Position numbers and translations under genes: made by a program
Notes under the pieces: generated by a model
Seen by the model: the letters and a program-made list of their open reading frames with translations, nothing else
What the model was told of the DNA's origin: nothing
Databases searched by the model: none
Part shown: positions 1-9,036 of the stretch, in pieces
How the letters are laid out: each line of letters begins with the position of its first letter
Position numbering within the stretch: position 1 is the first letter of the stretch
Source: a bacterium
Lineage (GTDB): Bacteria > Sysuimicrobiota > Sysuimicrobiia > Sysuimicrobiales > Segetimicrobiaceae
DNA: 64,000 nt
NCBI GenBank assembly: GCA_035295165.1
Contig: DATGJN010000049.1
Location: forward strand, 53,932-117,931
Reading direction: 5' to 3'

Positions 1-18
1 GCCGGGAAGGGAGGGGCG

Positions 19-990
19 ATGGAGGAACGAACGCTCGCGATCGACGTCGTCACCGTCACCGAGGCCGCGGCGTTGGCCGCCGCCCACCACATGGGGGAGG
101 GCGACAACGAGGGCGCGGACCAAGCGGCCGTGACGGCGATGCGCGGGGTGCTCGGTCGCCTGCCGATCCACGGCCGCATCGTGATCGGGGAAGGCGAGCG
201 CGACGAGGCCCCGATGCTCTACATCGGCGAGGAGGTCGGAACCGGTGACGGGTTCGCGGTCGACATCGCGGTCGACCCGGTGGAGGGCACCAATCTCGTG
301 GCGAAGGGGCTCCCCAACTCCATCGCCGTCCTGGCGCTGGCCAAGCGCGGGGACATCCTGCACGCGCCGGACATTTATATGGAAAAGCTGATCGTGCCCC
401 CTCAGGCTGCCGGCAAGGTCGATCTCCGCTGGCCGCCGGAGCGCAACCTCGGAGTCCTCGCTGAGGCCCTCGGACGCAAGGTCACCGACGTCACCGTGGT
501 GATCCTGGACCGCCCGCGGCACGCCGACTTGATCGCGGCGGTGCGCCGCGCCGGCGCCCGCATCAAGCTTATCTCGGACGGCGACGTCGCCCCCGCGATC
601 TCGGTCGCCGTGTCCGGTACGGGGGTCCACGCGGTCATGGGGATCGGCGGGGCGCCGGAGGGAGTGCTGGCGGCCGCGGCCCTCCGATGCCTCGGGGGCG
701 AGATCCAGGGGCGGTTATGGTACCGAAACGACGCGGAGCGGGAGCGCACGCGGGCCATGGGGGTCAGCGATCCCGACCGGATTTTCCGGACCGACGAGTT
801 GGTGCGCGGCGAGAACCTCATCTTTGCCGCGACCGGGATCACGGACGGCGATCTCTTCCGTGGCGTACGCCTGTTTGGCGGCGGCGCGCGCACCCATTCG
901 CTCGTCATGACCTCGGGCACGCGGGAGATCCGGTTCGTGGACACGATTCACATTCAAGATCCCTCCCGGATCGGTGTCGTCCGGCTGTAG
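19..990 (+). CDS. glpX: Class II fructose-1,6-bisphosphatase
   Basis: Hydrolyses fructose-1,6-bisphosphate to fructose-6-phosphate, the committed gluconeogenic step, in the cytosol. The 323-residue length is normal for GlpX. The family's metal/phosphate loops are visible as GEGERDEAP (residues 57-65) and [11 protein letters not shown] (82-92). A purine-rich GGGAGGGG ribosome site lies just before the ATG. It heads the conserved neighbourhood that includes rho and rpmE, a placement common for glpX in Gram-positive-type genomes. Some GlpX proteins also act on sedoheptulose-1,7-bisphosphate; the sequence alone does not decide this. Confidence 0.95.
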   Translation: MEERTLAIDVVTVTEAAALAAAHHMGEGDNEGADQAAVTAMRGVLGRLPIHGRIVIGEGERDEAPMLYIGEEVGTGDGFAVDIAVDPVEGTNLVAKGLPNSIAVLALAKRGDILHAPDIYMEKLIVPPQAAGKVDLRWPPERNLGVLAEALGRKVTDVTVVILDRPRHADLIAAVRRAGARIKLISDGDVAPAISVAVSGTGVHAVMGIGGAPEGVLAAAALRCLGGEIQGRLWYRNDAERERTRAMGVSDPDRIFRTDELVRGENLIFAATGITDGDLFRGVRLFGGGARTHSLVMTSGTREIRFVDTIHIQDPSRIGVVRL

Positions 991-1052
991 AGCCGGGTCG
1001 CCGGTCATCCGGCGTCCGCGGCGCACCGTGAAGAGGATGGGGCGGTAGCGGC

Positions 1053-2726
1053 GTGATCACGCGAGAGCTTCGTGCGCTCATCGCGTCGGCGGTTGGGCGC
1101 GCCGCTGCCTCCGGCGACCTGCCGCCGTTGCCGGAGCCGCTGCCCGCGTTTGAGGTCGAGCCCCCCCGGGATTCCCGCCACGGCGACTACGCGACGAACG
1201 TTGCGTTGGTGCTGGCGAAGATCGCCGGGCGGCCCCCGCGGAGCGTCGGTGAGGCCGTGCTTCGCCATCTCGGCGTACCGTCAGACCATCTGGTCCGCGC
1301 GGAGCTTGCCGGCCCAGGCTTCCTGAACCTCTTTCTCGCCCCCGGGTTCGTGCACGGCTGGCTCCGGCGGGCGCACGCCGAAGACCACCGCTTCGGCGGT
1401 TCGGACGAGGGCGGCGGGCGCCGCGTCCTGGTGGAATACGTGAGCGCCAACCCGACGGGGCCCCTGCACGTGGGCACTGGACGGAACGGTGCGGTCGGTG
1501 AAACTATCGCCCGACTGCTCGAGGCGCTCGGATACGCCGTGTCTCGCGAGTACTATGTCAACGACTACGGGGGGCAGGTCGAGACGCTTGCCCGCTCCGT
1601 TGAGGCCCGTTACCTGGAACTGGTGGGGCGGTCCGCCGAGTTTCCCGCCGACGGCTACCAGGGGGCGTACGTCGGCGAGATTGCGCGCCGGATCCTCGAG
1701 GTCGAGGGCCCCGGACTCGCGGACGCAGGAGAGGCAGACCGTCTCGCTCGGATCCAGGATCGTGCCCTCCGTATGATGGTCGACGAGATCCGGGATACCC
1801 TGGCAGCGTTTGGGCTCACGTTCGACACGTGGTTCAGCGAGCGGACGCTCTACGAGCGCGGCGACGTCAAGCGGTGCCTCGACGCCCTGCGAGAGCGCGA
1901 CCTGGTCTACGCGCAGGACGAGGCGCTGTGGTTTCGGGCGACGCGATTCGGGGATGACAAGGATCGCGTGATCGTGCGTCGCGACGGCCGTCCGACGTAT
2001 TTCGCGGCGGACATTCCCTACCATCTGGACAAGTTCGCGCGGGGATTCGAGCATCTGATTGACGTGTGGGGTGTGGATCACATCGGTGACGTCGCGCGGG
2101 TGCGGGGGGGCGTCGAGGCGTTTGGGCACGACCCGACCGCGCTGGAGGTGATCCTGTACCAGCACGTCCGGTTGCGCAACGAGGGCGAGGCCGTGCGGAT
2201 GAGCAAGCGCAGCGGAGAGTTCGTGACGCTGCGTGAACTCATCGAGGCCGTTGGAAAGGACGCGGCCCGCTTCTTCTTCATCATGGCGAGTCCGTCCGCC
2301 CCGATGGACTTCGACTTCGCGTTGGCGCGCCGGCAGTCGTCCGAGAACCCGGTGTACTATGTGCAGTACGCTCATGCCAGGATCTGCAGCATCCTGCGCG
2401 AGGCCGAGCGTCTCGGTGTGCCGGCGTCGTCGCCCGAGACAGCCGACCTCGGGCGGCTCGCCGCACCCGAGGAGTGGGCCCTCGCGAAGCGGGTGGTCAC
2501 GTTGCCCGAGGTCGTGTACGCCGCCGGCATGCGGCGCGAGCCACAGCGCCTGTGCGCGTACGCGCGTGAACTGGCGGAGGCGTTCCACGTGTTCTACGGA
2601 CAGTGCCGTGTGCTGACCGACGACCCGGTGCTCACCGGGGCGCGCCTGGTGTTGGTCGACGCGGTCCGACGGGCGCTCAGGAACACGCTCGACCTGGCGG
2701 GGGTCGCCGCCGTGGAGCGTATGTAA
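1053..2726 (+). CDS. argS: Arginyl-tRNA synthetase
   Basis: Class I aminoacyl-tRNA synthetase charging tRNA-Arg with arginine. The 557-residue protein has the ArgS-specific N-terminal domain (about residues 1-115), the HIGH-type motif as HVGTGR (139-144) after the ANPTGPLH stretch, and a KMSKS-type loop reading RMSKRSGE near residue 382. An alpha-helical anticodon-binding (DALR) domain forms the last 120 or so residues. The start is a GTG 62 bp after glpX; no strong ribosome site is visible, so it may be translated from the glpX transcript. Confidence 0.95.
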   Translation: MITRELRALIASAVGRAAASGDLPPLPEPLPAFEVEPPRDSRHGDYATNVALVLAKIAGRPPRSVGEAVLRHLGVPSDHLVRAELAGPGFLNLFLAPGFVHGWLRRAHAEDHRFGGSDEGGGRRVLVEYVSANPTGPLHVGTGRNGAVGETIARLLEALGYAVSREYYVNDYGGQVETLARSVEARYLELVGRSAEFPADGYQGAYVGEIARRILEVEGPGLADAGEADRLARIQDRALRMMVDEIRDTLAAFGLTFDTWFSERTLYERGDVKRCLDALRERDLVYAQDEALWFRATRFGDDKDRVIVRRDGRPTYFAADIPYHLDKFARGFEHLIDVWGVDHIGDVARVRGGVEAFGHDPTALEVILYQHVRLRNEGEAVRMSKRSGEFVTLRELIEAVGKDAARFFFIMASPSAPMDFDFALARRQSSENPVYYVQYAHARICSILREAERLGVPASSPETADLGRLAAPEEWALAKRVVTLPEVVYAAGMRREPQRLCAYARELAEAFHVFYGQCRVLTDDPVLTGARLVLVDAVRRALRNTLDLAGVAAVERM

Positions 2727-3037
2727 CGCGCTCGGCCGCCGGCCGTCCGAGGATGCCACGTCACAGCCGGTGGGCGCAGGTCGGAGGTCACCGATCCGCG
2801 TGCCGGATCGAGTGCTTCAGCAGCGGCGGTGCCATCGACGCGGTCCGCTTGGTGCCGTCTTGGACCGTCATCACACGCTCGAGCGACGAACGATGCATGG
2901 TGAAAAGAACGTGGGCAGTGCGCCGCGACCGCGCAACATTACCAAAGATAACCTGTCCCGCGGGATAGGGTGCGCTCGGCGCGATCCCAATCAGCGTTGC
3001 GCCAGTCCGCGCAGGCCGGTCCGAGACCCGAAGTCGT

Positions 3038-3066
3038 TTGAACCCGCTGCACAGAGGTAGTATACT
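3038..3066 (+). promoter_or_regulatory. Sigma-70 promoter, orphan
   Basis: TTGAAC at 3038-3043 and TATACT at 3061-3066 are separated by exactly 17 bases, a near-consensus housekeeping promoter. The next convincing gene begins about 500 bases downstream and has its own -10 element, so the product of this promoter is unknown. Confidence 0.6.
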
Positions 3067-3487
3067 GTCAGTGGTTCCGGTTGCTCCTGTGTTGCCTACC
3101 TCTTGTCCGTCAAAAGGCGCAAGACGCTGCTGGGTCCCCTGGCGGGTTGTGAAGTGCGTGATTGAGCGTTTGCCGGGACCGTGACGACTGATCGGACGGG
3201 TTCGAGGGAGAAGACAGATGCGGGAAGAAGGAAAATAGAGTGTCGCGGAGAATACCGCGCCCGAGGTTGATGGTCCATTCCGCATGATTCACGGTCATAT
3301 ATCCGCCCAGGTCGTGTGTGCTCGGGTGGCGTCTGTTCTGAGTCTGCGGAGGCCCCGGACGAGCGTACGGCCCGCCTGTGTAGGCATCCCTTCCGGTGAT
3401 GTCTCGTCTGTTTCCCCAACCGGCCGTTAGCGCGTGGTGCCCCCTAAGAAACGTTGCCGCCCGCGTGTCGATTGCGGTTATGCGAAA

Positions 3488-3518
3488 GTGACCCGCCGCC
3501 GCGGGTCGAGGATATAAT
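3488..3518 (+). promoter_or_regulatory. Promoter of the S-layer protein gene
   Basis: A perfect TATAAT -10 box occupies 3513-3518, about 50 bases upstream of the chosen start codon. The -35 region is weak (GTGACC at 3488-3493, 19-base spacing), so activity may need an activator or an alternative contact. Confidence 0.55.
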
Positions 3519-3566
3519 ACGTATTCAAGACGAACACGAGGCAACATGAATGAGGAGGTCACGCTC

Positions 3567-4820
3567 ATGACACAACGAGTCCGCACGGTCTTCGCGGCGT
3601 TCATGGCCGTTGCGTCGGCCGTGCTGCTGACCGCCGCGGCGCAGGCGGCCGCGCTTTTCTCGGACATCGGCGGCAGCCCGTATCAGCAGGCGATCATCAA
3701 AGTGGGTGTGACCGGCGTGATGACCGGCGGGTCCGACGGCACCTTCAAGCCGGACCAGCCGATCACGCGGCTGCAGGCGGTTGAAGCGCTGGCCGCGGGC
3801 CTGAACGTCCAGGGGACCGGGACAATCCCCAACTACAAAGACCTGAACGATATCCCCGAGAGCGTCCGGCCCGCGATCGCGGCGTTGCTCAACACCGGCG
3901 CAGCCTCGGCCCAGAACGCCCAAGTCAAAGATGGCGACATCACCTACACCCTCACGACCGACAAGGCGGTGTACGGGGTCGACGACCCCGTCGATCTCAC
4001 GTTCACGATCGCGAACACCGGCAAGAGCGACGCCGTGTTCCAGTTTCCGTCCACACAGAATTACGATTTCATCATCAAACGCGGCAGCGATGAACTCGCG
4101 CGCTGGTCGCTCGGTCAGACGTTCGTGCAGACCCCGACGTCGCTGACCCTGGCCGGGGGGCACGCGTTTTCCTTCACGACGCGCTGGTTGCAGCGGGATC
4201 AGGACAGCCACTCGGTTCCGCCCGGGACGTACACGCTGAGCGCGCTGTTCCCGCTGAAGGATCACCCCGTGCAGGTGAACCTGGACTTCCAGAAGGGGTT
4301 GTTGACCACGTTTCCGGACAACACGTTCCGGCCGAACGCCCAGGTGACGCGCGCGGAGTTTGCGGCGCTGCTGGTCCGGGCGATGGGGCTGCAGGGCGAG
4401 GCGACCCAGAAGGCCCAAGCGTCGCTGTCCTTCAAGGATGCGGGTGACGTGCCGGCGCCGCTGCATGGCTACGTGGCGGTGGCGATCGACCACAAGATCA
4501 TGCCGTTGCTTCCGGACGGGGGCTGGCGCCCGGCCCAGCCGACCACGCGCGGGGACGCGGCGGGTGCGTTGGCCGCGGTGATGGATTCGCTCAACAAGTT
4601 CAACTACGTTAAAGGCACGTTCGTGAGCGTCACCGGGTCCAACGTGACGGTCAGCAGCATCAACAAGACGGTCACAAGCTACGCGCTCACGCCCTCGGTC
4701 GCGATCTACCGAAACGGGAAGCCGGCGGCCGCGGGTGATCTGAAACCCAACGATCAGGTGGTCATGCTGCTGACCGGGCCGAGGGGTCGGGCCGGCTACA
4801 TCGAGGCAACAGGTCAGTGA
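3567..4820 (+). CDS. Exported SLH protein with BsuPI-like domain
   Basis: Predicted cell-surface protein of 417 residues. An ATG at 3546 is also open, but the one at 3567 follows a GAGGAGGT ribosome site by 7 bases, giving a clean signal peptide (about residues 1-28, ending AAAQA). S-layer homology repeats lie at about 30-80 and 289-340, with a shorter SLH-like unit at 243-275 that carries the TRAE motif. Between them (about 122-240) is a domain with the pattern of the BsuPI proteinase-inhibitor family (WSLGQTF, then FSFTTRW and PPGTYTL). The last 70 residues look like a small beta-rich domain. Likely a wall-anchored structural or inhibitor protein; the function of the BsuPI domain here is unproven. 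Confidence 0.8.
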   Translation: MTQRVRTVFAAFMAVASAVLLTAAAQAAALFSDIGGSPYQQAIIKVGVTGVMTGGSDGTFKPDQPITRLQAVEALAAGLNVQGTGTIPNYKDLNDIPESVRPAIAALLNTGAASAQNAQVKDGDITYTLTTDKAVYGVDDPVDLTFTIANTGKSDAVFQFPSTQNYDFIIKRGSDELARWSLGQTFVQTPTSLTLAGGHAFSFTTRWLQRDQDSHSVPPGTYTLSALFPLKDHPVQVNLDFQKGLLTTFPDNTFRPNAQVTRAEFAALLVRAMGLQGEATQKAQASLSFKDAGDVPAPLHGYVAVAIDHKIMPLLPDGGWRPAQPTTRGDAAGALAAVMDSLNKFNYVKGTFVSVTGSNVTVSSINKTVTSYALTPSVAIYRNGKPAAAGDLKPNDQVVMLLTGPRGRAGYIEATGQ

Positions 4821-4883
4821 GCGTCGTGGACACGTTCGCGAGCCTCCTTCCCATGGGGGCGACCACAACGGAGGTGGCACGGC

Positions 4884-6143
4884 GTGGCGATCGCTGAGCT
4901 CGACACCAAGAGTCTCAACGAGCTCCAGGATGTGGCCAAAGATCTCAACATCCCGAATTTCCGGCGTTACCGGAAGCAAGAGTTGATCATGAAAATCTTG
5001 CAGGCCCAGACCGAACAGAGCGGGTTGATGTTCCGCTCCGGCATCCTCGAGATCATGCAGGAAGGGTATGGCTTCCTGCGGACGAGCGGCTACCTGCCGG
5101 GGTCCGAGGACATCTACGTGTCGCCGTCCCAGATCAAGCGGTTCGGACTCCGCGTCGGAGACGAGGTGCTGGGTCAGGTCCGGGCGCCGAAGGACAACGA
5201 AAAGTACTACGCGCTCCTGCGCGTCGAGGCCGTGAACGGTCTCGATCCCGAACAGGCCCGGTCGCGGCCCGACTTCGAGAAGCTCACGCCGGTGTTCCCA
5301 CACGAGCGGCTCAAGCTGGAGCTGCCCCAGAGCGACCTGACGGTGCGCATCGTCGACCTGTTCTCGCCGATTGGCAAGGGACAGCGGGCGATGCTGGTGT
5401 CTCCGCCCAAGGCCGGCAAGACGACGCTGCTCAAGAAGATCGGTCAGAGCATCGTGCAGAACCATCAGGAGATCTACCTGATGGTTCTGCTCCTCGACGA
5501 GCGGCCTGAGGAGGTTACCGATATGCGGCGGTCGGTCGAGGCGGAGGTCGTGGCCTCGACCTTCGATCGGCCGCCGGAAGAACACGTGCAGGTTGCAGAC
5601 CTGGTGCTTGAGCGCGCGAAGCGCCTGGTGGAGGGCGGCCGCGACGTGGTCGTGCTGCTCGACAGCCTGACCCGGTTCTCGCGCGCTAACAACCTCGTGA
5701 TCCCGCCGAGCGGGCGTACGCTGTCCGGCGGTCTCGATCCAGCCGCGCTGCACCGGCCGAAGCGTTTCTTCGGCGCGGCCCGCAAGATCGAGGAGGGGGG
5801 CAGCATCACGATCGTTGCCACCGCGCTGATTGATACCGGCAGCCGGATGGACGACGTGATCTATGAGGAGTTCAAAGGCACCGGCAACATGGAGCTCCAT
5901 CTCAACCGGAAGCTCCAGGAACGGCGGACGTTCCCTGCGATCGACATCAAGCTCTCCGGGACGCGGCGGGAGGAGCTGCTCCTGTCCGAGGAGGAACTGC
6001 GGAAGGTCTGGGTCCTGCGGAAGAGCCTCGAGACGCTCGACACGGTCGCGATGACGGAGTTGATCCTCGACCGCCTGCGCAAGACGCCCAACAACCAAGC
6101 CTTCCTGCGCTCGATCATCAAGAACAGCGAGGCGGACGCGTAG
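4884..6143 (+). CDS. rho: Transcription termination factor Rho
   Basis: Hexameric RNA-dependent ATPase that ends transcription. The 419-residue protein has the Rho N-terminal SAP-like helix region (about 1-45), the cold-shock-like primary RNA-binding fold (about 48-120, with GYGFLR), and a RecA-type motor with Walker A PPKAGKTT (174-181), the DERPEEV stretch, Walker [11 protein letters not shown] and the R-loop region [19 protein letters not shown] start follows GGAGGTGG at 4870-4877. It lacks the long basic insertion found in some actinobacterial Rho proteins. Position next to rpmE and prfA is conserved in Firmicutes-like genomes. Confidence 0.97.
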   Translation: MAIAELDTKSLNELQDVAKDLNIPNFRRYRKQELIMKILQAQTEQSGLMFRSGILEIMQEGYGFLRTSGYLPGSEDIYVSPSQIKRFGLRVGDEVLGQVRAPKDNEKYYALLRVEAVNGLDPEQARSRPDFEKLTPVFPHERLKLELPQSDLTVRIVDLFSPIGKGQRAMLVSPPKAGKTTLLKKIGQSIVQNHQEIYLMVLLLDERPEEVTDMRRSVEAEVVASTFDRPPEEHVQVADLVLERAKRLVEGGRDVVVLLDSLTRFSRANNLVIPPSGRTLSGGLDPAALHRPKRFFGAARKIEEGGSITIVATALIDTGSRMDDVIYEEFKGTGNMELHLNRKLQERRTFPAIDIKLSGTRREELLLSEEELRKVWVLRKSLETLDTVAMTELILDRLRKTPNNQAFLRSIIKNSEADA

Positions 6144-6180
6144 GCGACGGCGCGTCGCTTCGTGTCGTCTGAGCGCACTG

Positions 6181-6205
6181 AGGGCCACCTGGCACGGGTG
6201 GCCCT
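6181..6205 (+). terminator. Hairpin after rho
   Basis: AGGGCCACC (6181-6189) and GGTGGCCCT (6197-6205) form a perfect 9-bp stem with a 7-base loop, 38 bases after the rho stop. Only a short T-poor tail follows, so it may be an inefficient intrinsic terminator or an mRNA 3-prime end stabiliser. Confidence 0.55.
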
Positions 6206-6594
6206 TACGTTCGCTGTCCGCGCCCGTGCGTTGCGCCACGCACACGCGATCGCGGGCGGCGCGATGAACCGAGCGCACCGCGCCGCCGGCGGGTTCCATC
6301 GGCCGCCGCCTCGCGGGTGCTCCATCCGACGACGCGTCGGCCAGCCCTGACTCACGCACGCGACGATCGTCGACCGGGCGCTCACCTCAGGGCCGCGAGA
6401 CGGCGAGAACGAAGGAGATCGAACGACATCCGGGCTGCGCACAGAAGACAGTTGACGGCCAGGCCGACGCCGAGTGCACAGGAAGGGAGTCGCAGTGCCC
6501 GCACCGAAGCGCCAGTCAGGCTAGAAAATACACACGCCGCACCCGTTCGACACGCTCAAGCGGACGCTGTTACTTCGACCCAGCGATCCCACGC

Positions 6595-6600
6595 TACAAT
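6595..6600 (+). promoter_or_regulatory. -10 box of the LysM-M23 gene
   Basis: TACAAT 32 bases before the start codon, with the ribosome site in between. No convincing -35 box is seen at 16-18 bases upstream. Confidence 0.4.
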
Positions 6601-6631
6601 CTCAAGGGTCCCGTGTGCCGCAGGAGGGCTG

Positions 6632-7675
6632 ATGACCCGGTTCAGTCGGTTTGCGCCTGCCATCGTGCTGCTCGCCGTCACGCTCGCAATCGTGCCGAGC
6701 CTGCTCCCGGGGAGTCTCTTGGCGCGGAGTCACTCTGCGCCAACGCTGTCTGCCCCGACACAGACGAGGGTGCAGACCCACCCCGTGATCGTCGTGCACC
6801 TCCGGCCGGTCGCCCTTCCGATGCCGGTGTCCCCACCGCCGCTGGCGCACACGGTCGTCGCAGGCGACACACCCTGGGACGTCGCGCGCATGGCGGGTGT
6901 CGACGTTGCGGCGCTGCTCGCCGTGAACCATCTTGTTCCAGGAGCGTTGCTCCATCCCGGTCAGGTGCTCGTGCTCCCGCCGGCCGATACCCCGGGCGTC
7001 GGGGACGTCCGTCGTGCCGCGGCCCCGCCGCAGCCTGTGACGCACACGGTCGTGCCCGGGGACACGCTCTGGGATATCGCCGCGAGCGCGGGAGTGAGCG
7101 TGAGCGCGTTGGCCGCGGCGAATCAACTTGTCCCGCGCGAGACGCTGCACCTGGGGCGCGTGTTGATCGTTCCGGCGGAGGGAAGTGCGCCGACGGTGCG
7201 CACCGCGACCGGCCCCGCCGCGCCACGTCCCGGTTCGGCCGGGTCGAGCGGCGAGCCTCTGTCGACAGCGCAGCAAATCCAGGCGCGGCGATCGCAGTTG
7301 TCGTGGCCGGCGTCCGGCACGATCACGTCCCGGTTCGGGTGGCGCATCCATCCGATCTTTCGAACCCGAGAGTTCCACACCGGCCTCGACATCGCGACGC
7401 GCTGGGGATCGCCTGTGCTGGCGGCGCGGAGCGGCGTCGTGCGGTTCGTGGGCTGGAAGTCCGGATACGGCCAGATGATCGTGCTAGACCACGGCGACGG
7501 TCTCGAGACCACCTACTCTCATCTGTCGTCCGCCGTGGTGTCGCCCGGGCAGACGGTGGCGCAGGGACAACTCATCGGGCACATCGGGAACAGCGGGTGG
7601 AGTACTGGTCCGCACCTCTTCTTCGAAGTCCGGCGAGACGGGGTCGCGGTCGACCCGACCGGGTACCTGAACTAG
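6632..7675 (+). CDS. LysM-M23 murein endopeptidase
   Basis: Predicted exported peptidoglycan DD-endopeptidase of 347 residues. The ATG at 6632 is chosen because AGGAGGG lies 3 bases before it and a membrane/signal segment follows at once (about residues 8-30). Two LysM peptidoglycan-binding repeats sit at about 71-116 and 137-181, each with the HTVVxGDTxWD signature. The C-terminal M23 (LytM/NlpD-type) domain covers about 225-347 with zinc ligands H249 and D253 (FHTGLDI), H297 (YSHL) and H328 (GPHLFFEV), so the catalytic set appears complete. Likely role is wall remodelling during growth or division. Confidence 0.9.
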   Translation: MTRFSRFAPAIVLLAVTLAIVPSLLPGSLLARSHSAPTLSAPTQTRVQTHPVIVVHLRPVALPMPVSPPPLAHTVVAGDTPWDVARMAGVDVAALLAVNHLVPGALLHPGQVLVLPPADTPGVGDVRRAAAPPQPVTHTVVPGDTLWDIAASAGVSVSALAAANQLVPRETLHLGRVLIVPAEGSAPTVRTATGPAAPRPGSAGSSGEPLSTAQQIQARRSQLSWPASGTITSRFGWRIHPIFRTREFHTGLDIATRWGSPVLAARSGVVRFVGWKSGYGQMIVLDHGDGLETTYSHLSSAVVSPGQTVAQGQLIGHIGNSGWSTGPHLFFEVRRDGVAVDPTGYLN

Positions 7676-7733
7676 GCTGGCCCTGCGACGCCGCGCCGAC
7701 TCGCGGCACCCTCATGACTCACAGGCCCGGTGT

Positions 7734-7762
7734 TTGCTTGGTCGCGAGGGGTGTGGTATACT
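7734..7762 (+). promoter_or_regulatory. Sigma-70 promoter of rpmE
   Basis: TTGCTT (7734-7739), 17-base spacer and TATACT (7757-7762) make a near-consensus promoter. The predicted transcript has a leader of about 60 bases before rpmE. Confidence 0.7.
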
Positions 7763-7829
7763 TTCGGCTGTTGTGACGCGTTCCGCCGCAGGGCACTGAC
7801 GCCGCGGCGGCGTCCGAGGGAGACCCCCC

Positions 7830-8033
7830 ATGAAGAAGGGCATTCATCCGCAATATCGTCAGACGACGGTGACGTGCGCGTGTGGCGAGACATTCACCAC
7901 GGGTTCGACGAGGGAGAACATCCGGGTGGAGATCTGCTCGAAGTGCCACCCATTCTATACGGGACAACGGAAGTTCGTCGACTCCGAGGGGCGCGTGCAG
8001 AAATTTGCCAAGAAGTACGGCCTTCAGATCTAA
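7830..8033 (+). CDS. rpmE: 50S ribosomal protein L31, zinc form
   Basis: Large-subunit protein bridging to the 30S head. The 67-residue product carries all four zinc-binding cysteines, C16, C18, C36 and C39 (CxC and CxxC), which defines the C+ (zinc-containing) L31 form rather than the zinc-independent paralogue. It has its own promoter and sits upstream of DUF1385 and prfA in the usual order. Confidence 0.96.
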   Translation: MKKGIHPQYRQTTVTCACGETFTTGSTRENIRVEICSKCHPFYTGQRKFVDSEGRVQKFAKKYGLQI

Positions 8034-8059
8034 GTTCTCGGAGCGATATCCGTGTGGGT

Positions 8060-8085
8060 CGGGCGGGGGCGGACACCCCCGCCCG
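8060..8085 (+). terminator. 10-bp GC hairpin between rpmE and DUF1385
   Basis: CGGGCGGGGG (8060-8069) and CCCCCGCCCG (8076-8085) form a perfect 10-bp G/C stem around a 6-base loop, 26 bases after the rpmE stop. No T-run follows. It may attenuate readthrough of the abundant rpmE message into the next gene. If translation of the next gene began at the upstream GTG at 8052, the hairpin would lie inside coding sequence. Confidence 0.5.
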
Positions 8086-8093
8086 CGGTGTCC

Positions 8094-8975
8094 ATGGCGT
8101 CCCTGACGATCGGCGGCCAGGCGGTGATCGAGGGGGTGATGATGCGCTCCCCCCGATACGTGTCGGTTGCGACACGCCAGCCGTCCGGCGCGCTCGCGGT
8201 CGCGACCCGGCGCGCGTCGTCCCTGCTCCTCGCCGCACGGTGGCTGCGCCTACCGGTTCTGCGGGGCATCGCAGTGCTGTACGATGCCGTGGTGCTCGGC
8301 GCGGGTGCCATTCTGGTTTCTGCGAACGCCACCGTCGACGGCGGCGCGCAGCGCCCGCTCACCGGCCGCGACGTGGGGGTCGCCGTCGGGATTGGCCTCG
8401 GGGTCTCGCTCGGGCTGTTCTTCGTGGCGCCGACGCTGCTCGCGCGGGCGGCGGAGCCGTATGTCTCCTCCCCGGTTCTGTTCAACCTGGCGGAAGGCAT
8501 CTTGCGCATCGCGCTTGTGGTGGGGTACGTCGCGGCGATCGGGCACATGTCGGGGCTCGGTCGGGTCTATGCGTATCATGGCGCGGAGCACAAGGTCGTG
8601 AACGCGTTCGAGCGTGGCCTGAGCCTGGACGTCCCGTCGGCGCGCGCGTGCAGCCGGTTTCATCCGCGCTGCGGCACGAGTTTCGTGCTGGTCGTGTTGC
8701 TCGCGTCCATCATCGTGTTTGCGTTCCTCGGTCGGCCGCCGCTCGGCGTCCGCCTCGCGGAGCGGCTGCTGTTGCTGCCGTTGATCGCCGGACTCAGCTA
8801 CGAGATCATCCGGGGGGCGCGCCGGTGGGCGGTCTTGCGTGCGCTTGTCGCACCCGGGATGTGGCTGCAACGCCTGACGACGCGCGAGCCTGACGACGCG
8901 CAGATCGAGGTGGCGATCCTGGCGTTGCGCCGGGTCGCCGAGGCCGAGGCCGCCGCCGCGCCCGCGGTGTGGTGA
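8094..8975 (+). CDS. DUF1385 membrane protein
   Basis: Conserved membrane protein of unknown biochemical function, almost always encoded between rpmE and prfA in Gram-positive-type genomes. The 293-residue product has the family hallmarks [14 protein letters not shown] near the N-terminus, [13 protein letters not shown] and the HPRCGTSF motif, with hydrophobic segments around residues 60-85, 100-125, 140-165 and 200-240. The ATG at 8094 matches the family N-terminus; an in-phase GTG at 8052 has a weak GGAG site 8 bases upstream and cannot be excluded. The conserved His, Glu and Cys suggest metal binding, but this is not established. Confidence 0.85.
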   Translation: MASLTIGGQAVIEGVMMRSPRYVSVATRQPSGALAVATRRASSLLLAARWLRLPVLRGIAVLYDAVVLGAGAILVSANATVDGGAQRPLTGRDVGVAVGIGLGVSLGLFFVAPTLLARAAEPYVSSPVLFNLAEGILRIALVVGYVAAIGHMSGLGRVYAYHGAEHKVVNAFERGLSLDVPSARACSRFHPRCGTSFVLVVLLASIIVFAFLGRPPLGVRLAERLLLLPLIAGLSYEIIRGARRWAVLRALVAPGMWLQRLTTREPDDAQIEVAILALRRVAEAEAAAAPAVW

Positions 8976-8999
8976 GCAGCCGGGGACCCGCCGGTCCGA

Positions 9000-9008
9000 T
9001 GCTATAAT
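9000..9008 (+). promoter_or_regulatory. Extended -10 promoter of prfA
   Basis: TGCTATAAT fits the extended -10 consensus (TGnTATAAT) and lies 28 bases before the prfA GTG. No good -35 hexamer is seen, as expected for this promoter class. Confidence 0.6.
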
Positions 9009-9036
9009 CAAGGCAGTCTTCAGGGAGGCGGCCGCG

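Larger units (their letters stand above)
2727..3566. other. Gene-poor interval with orphan promoter
   Basis: 840 bases between argS and the S-layer protein hold no open frame with recognisable protein features; the short frames on both strands are arginine-rich and lack ribosome sites. Composition is visibly less G+C-rich than the flanking genes. Two promoter-like elements lie inside (listed separately), the first about 500 bases upstream of the next gene. The stretch between them could be a long leader, a small RNA gene or decayed sequence; it matches no RNA family that I can recognise by eye. Confidence 0.5.
6144..6631. other. Intergenic region after rho
   Basis: 488 bases with a strong hairpin just after rho (6181-6205) and a -10 element (6595-6600) before the next gene. 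An open frame reaches back to 6317 in phase with the LysM gene, but it is arginine-rich, has no ribosome site and precedes a clear signal peptide, so I treat it as non-coding. Confidence 0.5.

Noticed and set aside
3180..3210. tRNA T-loop-like string (GGGTTCGAG)
   Set aside because: Flanking bases do not pair into a T stem and no acceptor or anticodon arm can be drawn.
2770..3285. Short frames on both strands between argS and the S-layer gene
   Set aside because: No ribosome site, no recognisable domain, compositionally unlike the real genes.
3525..6359. 944-residue reverse-strand open frame antisense to the S-layer and rho genes
   Set aside because: Arg/His/Leu-rich composition typical of an antisense reading of high-GC codons; no ribosome site or domain, and both forward genes are certain.
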